A stretch of DNA of 16,266 nt from an uncultured Alphaproteobacteria bacterium. Lineage in GTDB: Bacteria; Pseudomonadota; Alphaproteobacteria; UBA7985; CAJQQZ01. Both the position numbers and the translations under genes were made by a program. Of the stretch, positions 1 to 7,460 are shown one piece after another (position 1 is the stretch's first letter; each line of letters opens with the position of its first letter). Where the stretch lies: NCBI GenBank assembly GCA_905480445.1, contig CAJQQJ010000148.1, positions 1 through 16,266 of the forward strand. Reading direction: 5' to 3'. Below the pieces are notes generated by a model. That model was not told the origin of the DNA. It worked only from the letters and a program-made list of their open reading frames with translations, and searched no databases.

Positions 1-1032
1 CGATGCAACCGACACAGCCAGTTCCAAGCCGATCATATGCCAGCGCTTGTAGAGTGTCATGTATTTTCCCGAGGGATCGGTCACGACCTTGTATTCCTCG
101 AAACAGTTTTTCAGATATTCGGTATCCGCTTCGAACACCACCCAGACACCTTTGCGGATATCATAGGGGATCTGCTCGCCTTCGCGAGTCAGGCAAGACA
201 CGACGTCAACCAACCCCTTGCGCTCTAACACACCACCTTCGGATTTTGGCCGCATCAGGGTGGGAATGTCGTCAATTCCACCGGGTGGGAAGGCCAGCCC
301 GTTTTCTGGAGCCTCCAGCCCAGTGGCGTTGGCTATTGCCGCAGACTCGATAGCTGGTTTAGCTCCGTCAAGGAAGGCGTTGAACATTTTAGGGTTCAGC
401 TGTCCTCGTTCAGCCTGTTCTCGGGTCAGGCCCCAATGATCCCAAACTGTATCAGGTGTGGACTGCCGGAAATGCGGCAACCATTTGTGGCCGCGACCGG
501 CGGCCACTACGCTAAAGCCACAGGTGCGGGCCCAGTCGACCAGATCACTGGCCAATGCAGGCTGGTCGCCATAAGCCATGGAATAAATCACGCCTGCCTC
601 GGCCGCTTTCCGGGCTAGACCGGGACCGCAGAATGCATCTGCTTCGACGGTCACGTTGATCACGTTCTTGCCTTGTGCAAAGGCCGCCAGACAGTGGGTC
701 ACAGCTGCCAGCGGGTTGCCTGTTGCCTCGATCACAATGTCGACTGCCGGATGTGCAATCAATGTCTGCCAGTCATCGCTCACATAAGTTTTGCCCGAGA
801 TCGCAGCGTCATCAATGCTTGCCGCGCTGTGGGCCTCATCGGACCAGCCGACCAGCTTCATGTTGGATTTTGCTGCCCCCGGATTCAGGTCAACCACGCC
901 CACGATGTGGATGGCAGGGATGCGCACTGCCTGTGCCAAAAACATCGTGCCGAATTTTCCAGCCCCGATCATGCCAACCCGGATAGGGTTCCCGGCCGCC
1001 GCGCGTTCCTGTAATTTCTTGAAGAGATTCAT
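1..1032 (-). CDS. Two-domain NAD(P)-dependent oxidoreductase (homoserine-dehydrogenase-like/DRL type), 3' end outside window
   Basis: The frame is open for 344 codons from ATG 1032 to the window edge, so the C-terminus is missing. The N-terminus is a Rossmann fold: the nucleotide-binding glycines G23-x-G25-x2-G28 lie in a V-G-M-I-G-A-G-K-F-G stretch, an acidic residue (D49) ends the second strand, and V-I-E-A-T-G-N-P sits near 100-107. The later part, with G-G-I-D-D-I-P around 251-257, resembles the DRL-like catalytic domain of proteins that usually end in a SAF domain at about 430-460 residues; that tail would lie beyond base 1. It is the third gene of a minus-strand operon: its start lies 9 bases after the dehydratase stop, with AGGG 7 bases before the ATG. 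The fold and cofactor class are fairly secure. The substrate is unknown; a sugar acid or its keto product is inferred from the neighbours. Confidence 0.75.
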   Translation of the reverse strand, partial: MNLFKKLQERAAAGNPIRVGMIGAGKFGTMFLAQAVRIPAIHIVGVVDLNPGAAKSNMKLVGWSDEAHSAASIDDAAISGKTYVSDDWQTLIAHPAVDIVIEATGNPLAAVTHCLAAFAQGKNVINVTVEADAFCGPGLARKAAEAGVIYSMAYGDQPALASDLVDWARTCGFSVVAAGRGHKWLPHFRQSTPDTVWDHWGLTREQAERGQLNPKMFNAFLDGAKPAIESAAIANATGLEAPENGLAFPPGGIDDIPTLMRPKSEGGVLERKGLVDVVSCLTREGEQIPYDIRKGVWVVFEADTEYLKNCFEEYKVVTDPSGKYMTLYKRWHMIGLELAVSVAS

Positions 1033-1041
1033 GGAATTGCC

Positions 1042-2745
1042 CTATTTGTCAGATTTGCCGGATTGCGTGAGAAAATCAAAATCACACCCATCAGGGGCCT
1101 GCAATACCGTCTGCTCATAAAGTGCGCGGTAGCCTCGTTTGTGTCCTTTGGCCGGTGTAAACTCGCTAAGCTGCTTGGCGATTTCCTGATCAGACACCAA
1201 AAGGTCAATGGACTTGTCTTTCACCGAAAGGCGGATCCGATCGCCGTTTTGAACAGCCATCAATGGCCCGCCTACCCCTGCCTCAGGTGAGATATGCAGA
1301 ACAATCGTGCCAAAAGCGGTGCCTGACATGCGCGCGTCCGAAATGCGCACCATGTCTTTCACACCAGCCCGTGCTAGTATTTTGGGGATCGGCAGATAGC
1401 CCGCTTCGGGCATACCCGCAGCGATCGGACCCGCGCCCTTCAACACCATGATGTCACCCGCTTCGATATCAAGGCCAGGATCATCGACCCGCTTGGCAAG
1501 ATCTTCCAAACCCTCGAAAACGATAGCGCGACCTTCGGTTTCGAATAGAGCTGGCGTTGCCGCCGCACGTTTGAAGATAGCGCCCTCCGGTGCGATATTA
1601 CCTTTGAGCGCGATCAGCCCTCCTTGATCCGACACGGGTTTGTCAAATTCGTGGATCACCCGGCGATCGACCCATTCCATTTCCGGTTCCAGCCGATCAC
1701 CCAGAATCTGACCGGTCACATCGACCGTATCAAGATGCTGCAGATGGCGGATTTCACGCAGGATTGCGCCCACACCCCCGGCCGCAAAGAAGTCCTCCAT
1801 ATAGCCGTCGCCCACGGGTTTCAGGTCTACCAGAACAGGCGTTTCGTCGGAAATCTCGTTCAGACGCGCGTTCGGAATACGAATGCCCAACCGCCCTGCC
1901 ACTGCTGTCAGATGCACAATCGCGTTTGTCGAGCCACTGACAGCCATCAAAACCCGAAATGCGTTCTCGACCGAATGCTCTGTGATGATCTCGCTGGGTA
2001 GGCGCGGATTGGCGATCAAGTCGACCGCTTTTTTACCGCTGAATTCAGCCGCGACCAACCGATCCGAATGTACTGCCGGGATCGCCGCACTACCGGGCAA
2101 CGACATGCCGAGTGTCTCTGCAATACAGGCCATGGTGCTGGCAGTACCCATGACGGCACAAGTGCCGGCAGTCGTGGCCAAACGCCCTTCGACAAGGTCA
2201 ATTTCTTCACGCTCGACTTCGCCGGCGCGGTATTTGCCCCAAAACCGGCGGCAATCGGTGCAGGCACCCAGCCGCTCGCCCTTGTGCCGACCTGTCATCA
2301 TTGGCCCTGTAACCAGTTGCACCGCTGGTATGTTTGCCGATGCGGCACCCATCAATTGCGCGGGCACTGTTTTATCACAACCACCGATCAGCACGACCGC
2401 ATCCATGGGTTGCGCGCGAACCATCTCTTCTGTGTCCATGGACATGAGGTTACGGTAGACCATACTGGTCGGGTTCAGAAAAACTTCACCAAGGGACGTT
2501 GTGGGAAAGCGTCTTGGCAAGGCGCCTGCCGCCAAAACACCCCGTGAAACGGCTTCGACCAGCTCGGGCATCGTGCGGTGGCAGTTGTTGAAACCTGATC
2601 CCGTTTCGGCAATGCCAACGATGGGCTTGCGCAGTATATCCTTCGACAACCCCATAGACCGCGCAAAGGACGAGCGCAGGTACTCTGCAAAGTCCTTGTC
2701 GCCATAGTTGGTCAACCCACCGCGAATGCCGTGTTCTTCACTCAT
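1042..2745 (-). CDS. IlvD/Edd-family sugar-acid dehydratase, L-arabinonate-dehydratase-like
   Basis: 567 residues, full length for the family. These enzymes remove water from a 2,3-dihydroxy acid to give a 2-keto-3-deoxy acid, using an Fe-S cluster and Mg2+. The expected cluster cysteines are C55 (in G-F-N-N-C-H), C123 (in G-G-C-D-K-T) and C196 (in G-T-C-A-V-M-G). The Mg2+ site is suggested by E87, D124 and K125 (the lysine is carbamylated in characterised sugar-acid dehydratases). S474 in A-R-M-S-G-T is the likely catalytic serine. The spacing matches, with a constant offset of four, what I recall for Rhizobium L-arabinonate dehydratase, so a pentonate or similar acid is likelier than the branched-chain amino-acid substrate of IlvD. 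The start codon overlaps the stop of the upstream dehydrogenase (ATGA), with GGGAGA upstream. The family is secure; the exact substrate is not determined. Confidence 0.9.
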   Translation of the reverse strand: MSEEHGIRGGLTNYGDKDFAEYLRSSFARSMGLSKDILRKPIVGIAETGSGFNNCHRTMPELVEAVSRGVLAAGALPRRFPTTSLGEVFLNPTSMVYRNLMSMDTEEMVRAQPMDAVVLIGGCDKTVPAQLMGAASANIPAVQLVTGPMMTGRHKGERLGACTDCRRFWGKYRAGEVEREEIDLVEGRLATTAGTCAVMGTASTMACIAETLGMSLPGSAAIPAVHSDRLVAAEFSGKKAVDLIANPRLPSEIITEHSVENAFRVLMAVSGSTNAIVHLTAVAGRLGIRIPNARLNEISDETPVLVDLKPVGDGYMEDFFAAGGVGAILREIRHLQHLDTVDVTGQILGDRLEPEMEWVDRRVIHEFDKPVSDQGGLIALKGNIAPEGAIFKRAAATPALFETEGRAIVFEGLEDLAKRVDDPGLDIEAGDIMVLKGAGPIAAGMPEAGYLPIPKILARAGVKDMVRISDARMSGTAFGTIVLHISPEAGVGGPLMAVQNGDRIRLSVKDKSIDLLVSDQEIAKQLSEFTPAKGHKRGYRALYEQTVLQAPDGCDFDFLTQSGKSDK

Positions 2746-3647
2746 GCTTTGTCTCCCTGTGTCGATGCTGCACGAAAGGTGGCGTCCAACAGGCGTTCAT
2801 ATACCAGGATCATGCCGCCTTTGTCCTTGTCGCCATGGCCTTCCAATACGGCCTGTTGATAGGTTGCCGTCGCGGCTGCTAAAACCGGTGTGGGTATGTT
2901 GTGGCGTGCAGAAATCTCGGCGCCACTGATTAGGTCTTTGTAGGCGGCCCGCATGGGGTAGCCGTTGCTGAAATCACCCTGCAAGATATTTGGGATAAAG
3001 AACTCCGAGGCATAACTGCGGCCAGTTCCGGAATTCACGACTTCTGCGACTTTCTCAGGATCAATTCCTAACTTAACCGATAAAGGTAGAATCTCCGCGA
3101 GTGCCGCAGCGTTGATATCAAACAACAACTGGTTGATCAGCTTGGTCAGCTGCCCCGCACCCACATCGCCCATGTGCAAAATCTTGGATGCCATGGTAGA
3201 GAGTGCGCCCTGAACTTCTACCAGGTCGTTCGTGTCACCACCGACCATCATGGTCAGTGACCCATCCTCAGCCCGTTTTTGCATGCCGGAAACCGGCGCA
3301 TCCAGGAACCGCAGGCCTTTGGCCTGCAGGCGGTCGTTCAATTCAAGTGTTGCGCCGTATTCGATGGTGCTGGTGTCGACAACCAATGCGCCTGGTTTTA
3401 AGTATTGAGCAAGGCCCGCTTGATTGTCGAACAGGACACGGCTGACGATTTTAGAATCAGGGAGGCAGGTAATGAGGACGTCAACGCCAGAAAACTGACC
3501 AGGATCTTCGGCGCTTTTAGCGCCACTCTTAACGACTTCCAGAACAGAGCTGATATTTCGGGAATGGACCAGCACATCATTTTCACGGGCAAGATTGATC
3601 GCCATTGGCGCTCCCATCTGTCCCAAACCTACAAATCCAAATTTCAC
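2742..3647 (-). CDS. 3-hydroxyisobutyrate-dehydrogenase-family (beta-hydroxyacid) dehydrogenase
   Basis: 301 residues from a GTG start. Members oxidise beta-hydroxy acids (3-hydroxyisobutyrate, tartronate semialdehyde in reverse, threonate-type acids) with NAD(P). The N-terminus carries the dinucleotide-binding G7-L-G9-Q-M-G12. The substrate loop D-A-P-V-S-G is at 116-121. The catalytic lysine is K169 in G-A-G-Q-L-T-K-L-I-N-Q, with N172 beside it. I chose the GTG at 3647 because the protein then begins directly at the Rossmann strand as in relatives, and CGAGG lies 8 bases upstream. An in-frame GTG at 3689 would add 14 residues with no good ribosome site. It is the first gene of the operon and overlaps the dehydratase by 4 bases (ATGA). 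Residues that would fix the substrate cannot be called by eye; a sugar-acid or tetronate role fits the neighbours. Confidence 0.85.
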   Translation of the reverse strand: MKFGFVGLGQMGAPMAINLARENDVLVHSRNISSVLEVVKSGAKSAEDPGQFSGVDVLITCLPDSKIVSRVLFDNQAGLAQYLKPGALVVDTSTIEYGATLELNDRLQAKGLRFLDAPVSGMQKRAEDGSLTMMVGGDTNDLVEVQGALSTMASKILHMGDVGAGQLTKLINQLLFDINAAALAEILPLSVKLGIDPEKVAEVVNSGTGRSYASEFFIPNILQGDFSNGYPMRAAYKDLISGAEISARHNIPTPVLAAATATYQQAVLEGHGDKDKGGMILVYERLLDATFRAASTQGDKA

Positions 3648-3713
3648 AGCCCGCGCCTCGCTTTTTACAACGTGATAGGACGCTACCACTGCACGAGGTC
3701 CAAGTAGGCATTC

Positions 3714-3735
3714 CGAATGGTGATCCCCCCATTCG
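3714..3735. promoter_or_regulatory. Inverted repeat, candidate operator of the sugar-acid operon
   Basis: CGAATGG at 3714-3720 and CCATTCG at 3729-3735 form a perfect 7-base inverted repeat around 8 bases. The left arm also belongs to a second, smaller palindrome, CATTC-C-GAATG. The site lies 67-88 bases upstream of the GTG at 3647, where an operator would be expected for a regulator of this catabolic operon. No regulator gene is visible in the window, so the assignment rests on symmetry and position only. Confidence 0.35.
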
Positions 3736-3970
3736 ACTTTTATGGATTCACGCTCGGGAATTCTTCATATTTGGGAGTGGCTTCGGACTGACCGCGAGCT
3801 GTCTCGCAAGATCCGCAAAAATGCAAAATGGCGAAATCAACCCAAAGCGAAAACACTTACACTTGGGAGGTAAGTCACTAGCTGCATAAAGGGAATAAAT
3901 TAGTCGGAACTTTTGCGACGCACGCTCAAGCTTCTTCCATTTGCTTTTACGAACCCCGTTTCATGGATCT

Positions 3971-3994
3971 AATGTAGTGCAAAATGTAGTGCAA
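3971..3994. repeat. Perfect tandem duplication of a 12-mer
   Basis: AATGTAGTGCAA occurs twice in direct, gapless tandem (3971-3982 and 3983-3994). Short direct repeats of 10-12 bases are typical of arm-type binding sites for tyrosine recombinases, but no integrase gene or defined attachment core is visible, so that function is only a suggestion. Confidence 0.6.
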
Positions 3995-4120
3995 TTTTGG
4001 GTTCATAGCATCGATAAAGGCGCCGTAATCTTAACTAACCAATTGATTTTATTGAATAAACACTATACTTGAGATTAGAAAGAAGCAAAAATCCCCGGCA
4101 GCACCACTCTCAAAAAGTCA

Positions 4121-4140
4121 AGAGACGGATATTCGTCTCT
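4121..4140 (-). terminator. Hairpin, candidate terminator for leftward transcription
   Basis: AGAGACG (4121-4127) and CGTCTCT (4134-4140) form a perfect 7-base stem with a 6-base loop. Read on the minus strand, the stem is followed by TGAC and then five Ts, which fits intrinsic termination of leftward transcripts. It lies about 420 bases past the ccoS stop, so it could end the cco transcript. On the plus strand the flanking T content is poorer and interrupted. Confidence 0.4.
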
Positions 4141-4561
4141 ATGGTTTATTAGTTTGGTTTTATTAGAACATAAGTCGAATTTTTTGCCGCTAGCGCATTC
4201 TAGCTTTTCCTAAAGTTAAACTGATTTCATAAATGCTTCAGCATCGGTTTTCTCTCGTGTTGTTCGTGGCCAAGTCAAACCTAGTGGAGACATCAACAGA
4301 AAGTAAGAGACGAAAAGCGTCCTACAACCAGGGCAACTGTTCCGTTTCCGCATTCCGAGATGAACCACAATGTTCTTGATAAAAACGGGGCGAAACAGCC
4401 TGCTAAATTATTGTTCCAAATAGTGATGGTGGTTGCTTTGATAACTTCACTATTCTTGGGAGGCATAAAAACGTTAGAGCCAGTAGTAATTCCCGCTCTA
4501 CTAGCAGAGTGGCTTCCTGATTCACAAAATGGACTAATTGGGATCATTGTTGCTCCAAAAA

Positions 4562-4708
4562 CTATTGTTCTTCGTCATCATCTAGAATTCGCCACGCCTC
4601 TCCTTCTAAATCGTCGTATTGCCCGGATTTGAGTGCCCACAGGAATGCAGCAAGCCCTAGACCGCCAAGTAAGAGTGCGAGCGGTAAAAGGAAGATGATT
4701 ACTGACAA
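4562..4708 (-). CDS. ccoS: cbb3 oxidase maturation protein CcoS (FixS)
   Basis: A 48-residue single-span membrane protein from the proposed TTG start. CcoS is needed for heme and copper insertion into cbb3 oxidase in the inner membrane. The sequence has a hydrophobic segment (about residues 3-24) ending in the diagnostic A-F-L-W-A-L-K-S-G-Q-Y-D-D-L-E-G-E-A-W-R pattern, then an acidic tail. I prefer TTG 4708 because a strong GGAGG lies 7 bases upstream and the protein then begins like relatives (S-V-I-I-F-L-L). An ATG at 4747 in the same frame adds 13 residues but lacks a ribosome site. The TTG start overlaps the end of ccoI by 10 bases, suggesting translational coupling. It is the last gene of the operon. 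Confidence 0.88.
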   Translation of the reverse strand: MSVIIFLLPLALLLGGLGLAAFLWALKSGQYDDLEGEAWRILDDDEEQ

Positions 4709-6939
4709 GAAATTGCCTCCGTGTTGGGAGAGTATTTCTGGTTCCATCGAACTGGCTTCGACAATGAATCGGCACCTCTGAGCGCGTTTATAGTTACGAG
4801 CAGGGAGGAACTGGACATCGCGACGGCGGCGACGAGTGGTGTTGCAAAACCAAGGAAGGCGAGGGGGATAGCAATCAGATTGTAGATTACCGCCAGCGCA
4901 AAATTCTGTCTCACCAGCTTCGATGAAAGCCGGGCTTTTTCTATGGCAAAGGGCACCGCCATCAAGCTGGCATTCTGAAAAAGAAAATCTGCGGTGGTTA
5001 AGTTAATTTCTGAGGCCGTGGAAGGTGACATGGCGACGTCGGCTTCCATCAATGCCGCCGCATCGTTGATCCCATCACCAACCATGAGAACAGACCGGCC
5101 GCTTTGCTTGAGTTGGCGGATAAATGATGCCTTATCTTGTGGTGTTTGACCGGCGTGAAACTTCTCTAGATCCAATTGCCGGGCAACATTCGTGACTGCC
5201 TTGTCTTTGTCTCCAGAGAGCAAAAACAGCTCATAGCCTGTAACTTTTAGCTGACGGATCGCTTTGTCTGCATCCGGCCTGAGTTTTTGTTGGAAGGCAA
5301 AACGAACAGCAGCTTGGCCTTCTTCGGCATACCAAATCTCGGCTAGACCATCATCGGAGGCCTGTTCACCCACCTGACAGAAGACTCTGTTTCCCAGCCG
5401 CACAGGGTTGCCGTTGATTGTGGTTTCAAGGCCCTTCCCGGGAAGTTCCTTTATAGCTTCTGAAAATAGATCCTTTTCTTTGCCGTCTTTCGCTAGCGCT
5501 TTTGCGAGAGGGTGATTGCTAAAGCTTGCCAACTGCTGAGCCTTGGTAAATAGGGCTGGCTCAGTATTTGTTGTGAGAGGCATTAACTCCGGTTCGACCA
5601 ACGTCAGAGTGCCGGTTTTATCAAAGACGATAGTATCAATTTTTGCCAATCTCTCCAGAGCATCTGAAGACTTAAGTAGGATGGATTTTTTGAACAGTGC
5701 GGAACTGATGATAACTTGAACGACTGGTACAGCTAGACCCAAAGCGCAAGGGCAGGTGATTATTAGAAGCGTGATCGCACGAGAGAGACTTGTTTCCCAA
5801 CCCAATCCCATACCCATAGCCAGAACAAAGGCTAGAAGAGCTGCGCCATGAACAAAGGGGACATAGATTTCCGCCGCTTTGTCTGCAATGCGTACATAGC
5901 GTGCACGACCCTGCTGGGCCTTTACCATCAGCTCTTCGATGGTGGACAGCAACGTTGACTTGCCAACGGCTGTGACCCGCATCTTGATCACACCACTAAG
6001 ATTGAGCGCACCGGCAAAGAGGTCAGAGCCTGCGCTGACTGTTTCAGGTAATGACTCACCTGTTACCATCGAGAGGTCGATGTCGGAAAGGCCGCTTGCA
6101 ACCACTCCGTCTGCCGCGATGCGATCACCCGGTTTTACCAGCAGCAAGTCACCTCTTGAGAGATCTTGAACATCGACCTCTTCGTTTGAACCATTGGATC
6201 GCAATCTTGTAGCCACAACGGCTTGCAAGGACGCTAGGTTGGCCGCTTGATCAAAGGCGCGCCGCCGCACCATTTGATCCAGTACTCGACCGACGAGCAA
6301 CAAAAAGAGAAGCACGACGGCGGCGTCGAAGTAGGTATGTTCTTGCGAGTTTGCCAGCTGAAACAAGGACAAAATGAGCGCGAACAGAACAGCGAGAGAA
6401 ATAGGCACGTCCATGTTGACACTTCGTTTGCGCAAAGCCAGCCAGGCGCTGTTAAAGAAAGGACGGCCGGAGTAGGCAATTGTTGGTATCGCAATCAGTG
6501 CCGCAACCCAGTGAAAGTAGTCTCTGGTAAAGGTCCCCATGCCATCAAGGCCGCCCGACCAGACGGCAACAGAAAGCAGCATGATATTGGCAGCCGAAAA
6601 CCCAGCCACAGCCATGGCAGAAACGAGCTGGTTGTCGTCGTTTGCTTTGTGTGAGTTCTGCTTTACTGCTTTGGCCGGATAACCAAGTCTATCTAGTTCC
6701 TTGGTCAAGTTTTGCTCCGTCATGGCTGAACTGTTCCAGGCAATAGTTACTTGCATCTTAGACAAGTTCACACGGGCAGACGAAACCGCTGGGAGTGCAC
6801 TGAGGTTTTTCTCTATTTTGCGCATGCAACCCGCACAGTGAAGCCCCTCAACTGCGAAAGTCTCAGCGTGTAATGCTTCGGGTGAAGTATCGCTCAGCAC
6901 CGTTGAATGGCCAGCGCTGGAAGCTTCGTTGTAGGTCAT
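4699..6939 (-). CDS. ccoI: Copper-exporting P-type ATPase CcoI (FixI)
   Basis: 746 residues. A P1B-type ATPase that moves copper across the inner membrane for cbb3 oxidase assembly. In order: N-terminal heavy-metal domain with G-L-H-C35-A-G-C38; membrane helices between about 105 and 220; actuator loop T293-G-E-S; transport motif C396-P-C398; phosphorylation site D440-K-T-G-T; nucleotide-domain H476-P; hinge G621-D-G-I-N-D-A; two final helices. All key residues are intact. The frame is open further upstream to 7023, but the ATG at 6939 overlaps the ccoH stop as ATGA, the coupling seen at the ccoG-ccoH and ccoN-ccoO junctions, so the upstream 28 codons are probably not translated. The 3' end contains the ribosome site of ccoS. 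The cco context separates it from general CopA-type exporters. Confidence 0.95.
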   Translation of the reverse strand: MTYNEASSAGHSTVLSDTSPEALHAETFAVEGLHCAGCMRKIEKNLSALPAVSSARVNLSKMQVTIAWNSSAMTEQNLTKELDRLGYPAKAVKQNSHKANDDNQLVSAMAVAGFSAANIMLLSVAVWSGGLDGMGTFTRDYFHWVAALIAIPTIAYSGRPFFNSAWLALRKRSVNMDVPISLAVLFALILSLFQLANSQEHTYFDAAVVLLFLLLVGRVLDQMVRRRAFDQAANLASLQAVVATRLRSNGSNEEVDVQDLSRGDLLLVKPGDRIAADGVVASGLSDIDLSMVTGESLPETVSAGSDLFAGALNLSGVIKMRVTAVGKSTLLSTIEELMVKAQQGRARYVRIADKAAEIYVPFVHGAALLAFVLAMGMGLGWETSLSRAITLLIITCPCALGLAVPVVQVIISSALFKKSILLKSSDALERLAKIDTIVFDKTGTLTLVEPELMPLTTNTEPALFTKAQQLASFSNHPLAKALAKDGKEKDLFSEAIKELPGKGLETTINGNPVRLGNRVFCQVGEQASDDGLAEIWYAEEGQAAVRFAFQQKLRPDADKAIRQLKVTGYELFLLSGDKDKAVTNVARQLDLEKFHAGQTPQDKASFIRQLKQSGRSVLMVGDGINDAAALMEADVAMSPSTASEINLTTADFLFQNASLMAVPFAIEKARLSSKLVRQNFALAVIYNLIAIPLAFLGFATPLVAAVAMSSSSLLVTINALRGADSLSKPVRWNQKYSPNTEAISCQ

Positions 6940-7460
6940 TTTAGGATCACTCTTTGCACCGATCGAAACATCGGTGTTTCTTGATCCTTGTGGTCCGAAA
7001 ATGCGGTGACATCTACATCCCATTGACCAGGGGCTAACGCAATCTCTTGCGGGAGAACAAAGTCACTAGCCTTCGTTTTGGACAACTCAAGACTTTGGTC
7101 CATGTGAGCCTGTGTTGGTCGGCGAAAGAGGGCGATTGCCCGGGCCACCTCCGCACTGATCTCTCCGCCTTTGAGTGGGCGAAAGGACAGATTGAGTTTC
7201 CGGTTTTCCCCTTGGTCAATTTTTAGGACGGCTGACCAGCCATTCTTTTTTTGTGTCGCTGCTGAGTTCAAGACATCATTGTATTTGAGACCGTGAATAT
7301 AGGCTTTTGGTTTATCCAATCCGCTCCAGGTTGTGATGGCTGTTGTCACCATGATCGTGTTGGCAATGATAAAGAGGCCGAAGAGAGAGCAGAATGCAAT
7401 GAGGGCATGGTGACCTTTCAACCGCCAGCTGCTGGTCTTTGTAGAACTTGGTTGGTTCAT
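6936..7460 (-). CDS. ccoH: cbb3 oxidase assembly protein CcoH (FixH)
   Basis: 174 residues: a short cytoplasmic start, one membrane segment at about 19-43, and a periplasmic domain beginning with the family signature G-L-K-Y-N-D-V-L near 57-64, followed by a beta-rich region. FixH-family proteins associate with the oxidase during assembly. The start overlaps the ccoG stop by 4 bases and the stop overlaps the ccoI start by 4 bases, so all three are probably translationally coupled. Length and architecture are normal for the family. Confidence 0.9.
   Translation of the reverse strand: MNQPSSTKTSSWRLKGHHALIAFCSLFGLFIIANTIMVTTAITTWSGLDKPKAYIHGLKYNDVLNSAATQKKNGWSAVLKIDQGENRKLNLSFRPLKGGEISAEVARAIALFRRPTQAHMDQSLELSKTKASDFVLPQEIALAPGQWDVDVTAFSDHKDQETPMFRSVQRVILK

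Larger units (their letters stand above)
3736..4561. other. AT-rich intergenic region without a convincing gene
   Basis: About 0.8 kb between the sugar-acid operon and the end of the cco operon. Short open frames exist (for example 4360-4632 plus and 4293-4547 minus), but they have no good ribosome site, no recognisable motif, and one runs into ccoS antisense. Parts are very AT-rich (the line at 4021-4080 is under 30 percent GC by count). The region holds the tandem 12-mer at 3971-3994, the hairpin at 4121-4140 and a weaker 5-base stem at 3794-3807. The promoter of the sugar-acid operon should lie in its left part. Confidence 0.6.

Noticed and set aside
1883..2458. Long plus-strand open frame of 191 codons inside the dehydratase
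   Set aside because: It lies wholly antisense to a gene with intact family motifs, and its product has low-complexity Ala/Ser/Pro composition typical of shadow frames.
3794..3807. GCGAG-CTGT-CTCGC stem as a terminator or operator
   Set aside because: The stem is only 5 bases with no T-run and no clear position relative to a gene; not enough to call.
4081..4140. Possible tRNA 3' end (ending GGCAGCACCA) followed by a hairpin, suggesting an attachment-site remnant
   Set aside because: The distance between the T-loop-like AAT and the CCA is two bases too short for a tRNA, and no matching upstream acceptor strand or T-arm is visible.
4231..4380. Short open frame of about 48 codons beginning near 4232
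   Set aside because: Biased neither in composition nor motif, with no ribosome site; treated as noise in an AT-rich gap.
4360..4632. 90-residue plus-strand open frame with a hydrophobic stretch
   Set aside because: It has no ribosome site, runs antisense through the end of ccoS, and has no recognisable motif; it is probably chance.
6940..7023. Upstream extension of ccoI by 28 codons
   Set aside because: The frame is open only because it overlaps ccoH; the ATGA overlap at 6936-6939 matches the coupling of other genes in the operon, and relatives start near the heavy-metal domain.
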